A stretch of 64,000 bases of DNA, taken from Strongylocentrotus purpuratus. Taxonomy: Eukaryota > Echinodermata > Echinoidea > Camarodonta > Strongylocentrotidae. Below, in pieces: positions 54,692 to 60,600 of the stretch (position 1 is the first letter of the stretch; every line of letters starts with the position of its first letter). A program made the position numbers and the translations under genes. The stretch is taken from contig NW_022145615.1 in assembly GCF_000002235.5 (NCBI RefSeq), positions 33,797,594 through 33,861,593 of the forward strand. The letters run 5' to 3'. Under the pieces are notes generated by a model that was given only the letters and a program-made list of their open reading frames with translations, had not been told where the DNA came from and made no database searches.

Positions 54692-57600
54692 GCCATGAGC
54701 TAACATCTCTCCTTACACCCTCCTATAGGCATGAAACGTACTTCAAGTCGAAGGAAGAGTGGAGAGCAGCCCCATCTACCAAAAGGGGGCGCCCAGATCT
54801 TCGCCAAACAGTTCAAGAACGTGATCAACAGCCAAGACTACCTACAGACACCAGACGCTGGGGTATCAGGGTAAGATATTATACAAGTAATACACAGCAG
54901 TGAGGGCATTAGTAAGAATTACCCACAAAACATGATTTTACTAATGACCGGTACAGACACCAGATGCTGGGGTGGCAGGGTAAGATATTATACAAGTAAT
55001 ACACAGTAGTGAGAGCATTAGTAAGAATTACTGACAAAACATGATTTTACTAATGACCGGTCAATAGTAAAATTACGTGTTAGGCAAAATAAACGCCTGC
55101 ACGCGCTAACCAATCATTTGATAAGGATCCGCTTCATCATCTTAACACATTTTATAGTGCCCAATATGGAAGCAAGATAACTACCCCTCTGGACAATCAC
55201 CTATATGACAACTACATCCCCTCCACCTAGACAACTACTCTCTTAAAAAAGATTCCCTAACCTGGGGAGAATTTTCTGTGGGAAAAAGTTGTTTGGCAGT
55301 CAATTTTGGGAAGGATGATATTGGAGAGAGGGCGGTGTTACTGGAAGCAGATGTCTTGAATCCACCTAAATAATATACATCGTACAAGCTCTTAATTGCT
55401 GCATCAAAAGCATGGTATTCACATTCTCCATGTAATGTACATGAAAGGTTTTATCCAGTCACACCCCTTAATCAATGAATCGTATTGGGGCTTTCTTTCC
55501 CATAATTCAACTAACAATTTTATGAATGCCGATTTGCTCTTCATTTACAGGCAAAAACGTAGGACCATAAAGGGCAGCCGCCCTGCACCTGGAGCTGGTA
55601 GACCCAAGCCCAAACCACAACCACCAGCCCCGTCCAGACCAAAGTGTCGTACCATCTACCCCTACGATGCGGGCGATACGGATGAGTTGTCATTCGGAGA
55701 AGGAGAGACTATAGAAATCATTTTGGAAGGTAAGTTGAGTGTTGGATTGCATCATGTTAAGGAGGGGAGGGTGAAGGAGAAGGGGAAGGATTTGAATATT
55801 CAGAATGTGATTTTATTCAGTAGTTCATTGTGATATGCAAATCAAAGAATACAAATTTAAGATAGCAAAGACAGTATTAAAAGCAGAGAGACAGGGTCAA
55901 AATAATTAACATGACTTATGAAAAGAACTGGACTTAAATTAATCCCTGTGGAACACCATATGAAATTGATTTGAATTGAGCTTTTAATTTGAGGATGGGA
56001 TGCATGGGAAGGGTCATTGTGATGTGGGTAATAAAGACAGGTTGTGTTTCAGAGAAGGAGAGATGGTTGAAATTGTTATAGAAGATGAGCTGATTGCACA
56101 TCTTAATGGAGGAGGGGGGGGGGGAGGAGGTTGCAATCTGCTCTGCCATAATTATTATGATACGGGTGAGAAAGAGAAGTCGTTGAAGTCATCACGTGAG
56201 ATGAGCTCTTCTTGTGACTTTTGCCCCTCCCTTCACCCCCTCACCCCCTCTTGAACCCATGTACTAACATGTAACACCATGATAGATCTAAGCATGATGC
56301 ATGTAGCCTTAGATGCAAGTGAAAAATTTTAATGCTGCCTCCTGACATTGATTAAGACACTTAATCGTTCATGTTACCCATACCAGATTTCATTAAAAGT
56401 GTGGTATAAATAACATTATGAAGTTGTTTTTCAAAAAGAAACTTCATGTTCTTTTAGATATTTTCTTTGAATTTCTCAGATGAGACAGACCTTTTCTCTT
56501 GAATGCTATTTAGTTGAAAGAAAGGAAATAATACACATTTTCTGATATAAGTTATAACTGGATGAAGTCTTTGTTTGACCTTCATTGTTTACTCATCAAG
56601 ATTGTAAGAAGGAAATCTCCTCTAATCTTTATAATTCTTTGAACTCAAGTAATTGTCACAGCATTTAATGCAACATGTAACTAAACCTTGTTGGGTGGGG
56701 GGGGGGGGGGGGGTTCTTTGTGGTCAAAATAAAGAATAAAAAACACCTGCCAGTTAATTATTGCCAGAGCCTTGAGCACTCATAGCACAGCCACAGAAGG
56801 CCAGTAATTTTCATTCAGTAGGTAGTACATTCATCAAGATAGAACCAGTAAATGATCATGAGTATTATTCAGATATTTCTCTCCGAGCTGTGTTTAATCT
56901 GTAAATGTTAGGTTAAATCTCTTCAGGATTGAGAGCTAGACATTACAATCCCCTGGTTCCGGTCAAAGTGTCATTTTTCTAGAACAAAGAGAGGCAGAGA
57001 GGGTGAGTGAGTGAGATTTAGAGAGAAAGGGGAAAAAAGGAGAAGAACAATATAGAGATGTAAAGAGGGAAAGGGAGAAATATGTTACAGATAGATGAGA
57101 GATGGTGGTCACATGTTTCAATTTCACATACTTTTTTTTTATATCATAGTTGTAAAACTATGTGATGCTGCACATTTGGATTTGGATAAGAGAGAATAGA
57201 ATTAAGAGGCAGACAGAGACAACTAGAGTAAATGTGTGGTTTTGTGTTTGTGTGTGTGTGATAGAGAGAGATAGAGAGAGAGAGAGCAGGCGATAGAGAC
57301 AAGAAATAGACAGATACACAGACGTACAGAGAAAGACAAAGGGAGAGTTAGAATAGGGGAGCAAAGTTTTTTATATTCATTAATTAAGCCGATTCTTATG
57401 ACCAGCATCTAAGTAGATGTCCTTTTAAAGTTTAGAAAATAGGAGTCAAATAGGCATAGGAATAACAATGAATGAATGAATATAGGTTTTAAACAAAGAA
57501 AGACTGACAAAGAAAGAAAAACAGAGAGCCCAATTGTTATAAAATCATTCATAATGCCTTTCAGCAAATCTCTCTTTTCCCCGTTGAAAATCAAGCAAAC

Positions 57601-60600
57601 ATTATCTATATTTGAATTCATGATACAATCAATGAGTAATATTAGCAATGACTATTAATGCTAATGAAACAAAGCCACTGACGAGGTCACATTGAAGCCT
57701 TTGCCCCTCCAGCTTAGGGAACCACTATGCCTTCAAACATATATGATATTACTCATATCAGTAATTAATATCAATTAGGCGAGTCCTTGAATACGTCTTT
57801 GAAAGACTTGAGGCACTTTAGATGTGATTGTGAAGGTAGTGTGACTCAACATGGCTTGAATACTCTTAGATTAATCACACAAAGACCACTAGACAATAGA
57901 CATATGTGTTTTGATACAGCAAGTGTCTTTTGGGTGTGTTCCCGTTTTTAGAGTTCATGTCAAATTCAATGGATCGCGTCATGCTGCCTCGATCAGATCA
58001 GGCTTTAGAAGTCACCAAATCTAGGATTTGAATAATAGGCTCATCGGCAAAATCTAGAGATTACGAGTTTGATGACAAATAAATGAGTAATGGATTTGGC
58101 TCTTGTGCAGGGTGTCCATACATACGTGAACTGTTTGAGTGTTACCCATCACATCCTACCTTTCTAAAACCGTGTTATGTTTCTTAAAAGTGACTCTGTA
58201 ACATTGCCTCAGATTCTGAAACAATATCCTGGATTTAGCTCATGCTGCACTCATAATTATAAACCTTCAGGTCAGTCAGGAATCCCATGACTTTTACAAG
58301 CAGATCGCCTGTCTGATTATCAAGATATTTATGATTGGAAATCCAAACTTAATTTTTTTTATAACACTACAGTCTATTGGGAAAAATGAGTATGGTAAAA
58401 CCACTCAAAGATTTTAAATTTTTTGAGGCACTTCATGATCATTTTGAAGCGCAATTTTTTAGGGCTTCAATATTACACCATATCACAGACACTGATAACA
58501 TTTTTAACTGATAAATGATGCCTTTAAGGTAGTTTTACCCTGGAAGAAAATGAATCTAAAGGAAACAATTAATATTTACACCTCAATAGGAATACCCTAG
58601 ACATTTAAAGGATGGGGTGTCTGATAGTTTCTTATGTAAGCTGGAATGATTGTTACTGATATTTTAGCAAATCTTTAGGAGACACATATTGTGTTAAGGC
58701 AAATTGTAGGAAGAACTAAATGGGACCATTTATATGCCCAAGGGTTATACATAGATCATAGTAGCTTGTACTTGTGTCCTTGCATAAAGTTGTTCATGTT
58801 TATGGAAGTCCTTTCATGCACTCATCATTGATGATCATATTTTGTCCTTTAGACCAATTTGAAAATACTTTGGCTAGGAAAAATGGACAATAGTTATTTA
58901 GGAACCACTAAATTAAAGTGTGAAACATAGTTTTATTTACTTAAATGATAGGTCGTAGAAGGGTGTGCATAGAAGTGTAAGTAGTACACTATCAGCAGCA
59001 AATTGGCAAATTGAAGATATTGGAAAGGTCTGAATGTGCTGGCAATGAGACATCTATATTAGACATTAATCATGTGTAGTGGGAAAGGTATAGTCAGGTA
59101 TAAGTTACAAATTACAATTTCCATTGTTCATGTGCTTTGGCAGGCTTTCATTGTTGCTTGTAATCTATGAAGGTAACATTGTTTACCCAAGTTAGGTTGA
59201 GTTTTATCTGAATATAATCTTTTGACTCAATTGAAGGCACATGCACTGAAAGGGGGCAGCTTCGGGTCATACAAAATAGAAGTCCCATAGATTAATGGTA
59301 TAGATATACCTAAAGTTTACAGGTTTCATGTGGTAGTTTTTTGTAGTAGTAGATAATTGGAAATCAAGCTTCTTCTTACAAGCTTTTTGAGTTTACATTC
59401 TGAAGCATTTGAATAAGAAGAAAAGAAGAAGAAATTTGTCTTATTTAGTGGCCTCTAATAGTCATGAGGCTAAATCAAAGAAGCTTGTATGAAGGTTCTT
59501 TGATTCCCTTTATTGAATGGTGCTAAGAACTAGGCATAGATCTGGCACCATTTCAAACATAACACCCAGGAAATGGAGATATCAAAAAGAGGTTGTGATC
59601 CAGGGAAACTTACTTCTTCTAATTTTAGCCCAAGTAAGAATGTCACGTTGATAAAGATCAGAAGAGGCTTCTCAAATTGCTATTCAGGCTTAAGTATTAG
59701 AAGGAAAAGGAAAGAATTTCTTTCCTCCTAAAAGTATTGTGAGTATTGGTCATAAAGGCTCTAAATATAGAAAAGGAATTCCTCATTTTTCACCAAAAGA
59801 GGGAAAAATTGACGTGGGGTGTTGAGATCATCATGTTCTAAGGCAAGCTTCATATCCTGCCATAGTCAAAAGAAATTAAGTTTGAATCTATTGAAAGATG
59901 ATCTATGTGTTGTGGTATTAATCTTCATACTGCATTACAAAACTCAATCACAAAGGCTTTAAAGAAATCAAACATAGGGTGATCTGAGTACTGTTTTGTA
60001 TTGTCAGACTATTTAATATGTCATTGTTATGTTTGAGCATTTAATTAGGTGATACATTAGGATTTTTATACTTAAATCAATTTATTGAAGGTCTTTGCAA
60101 CCTTGTTAAAAAAAATAGTAGATTCAAATTTATTATAGGATAGGTTTATATTTTTTCAATTGAATTCATGATGTTAATATTATCATGATTATCACTGAAT
60201 TGATGGTAAATATTTCTGAATGTAATTGGAACTACATGATCGCTTCTAAAGATTATGGAGCTAAATCTGAGTGGAACAATGAACCTATTTACTGATATTT
60301 TAATCTAGTGTAATCATCAGATCTAAATGAACACCCCCCCCCCCCCTTAGTAGAAATGGACTAGTCATAAACTAACTCTCATTTTTAGATGAATGACAGG
60401 TACAATCTAAAGGGTAGCGCAATTAGCAACTCAATACATGTGTCTGCTTTACACAAAAATATATCCTTATTTTTTTTAGGCTCATTTGTTTCCATCTTGC
60501 CAAACAAACTCCCCCGATTATACAAATTTCTTCAGATTATCAAAATTTGGCAAAAATCCCAGTCTTATCCTATGCTTTCCTGATTCTGAGGAAAGTAACT

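Noticed and set aside
54631-54903. Open frame with a poly-leucine start
   Set aside because: The leucines come from the (ATT)n tail of a SINE; the rest reads exon 20 in the wrong frame.
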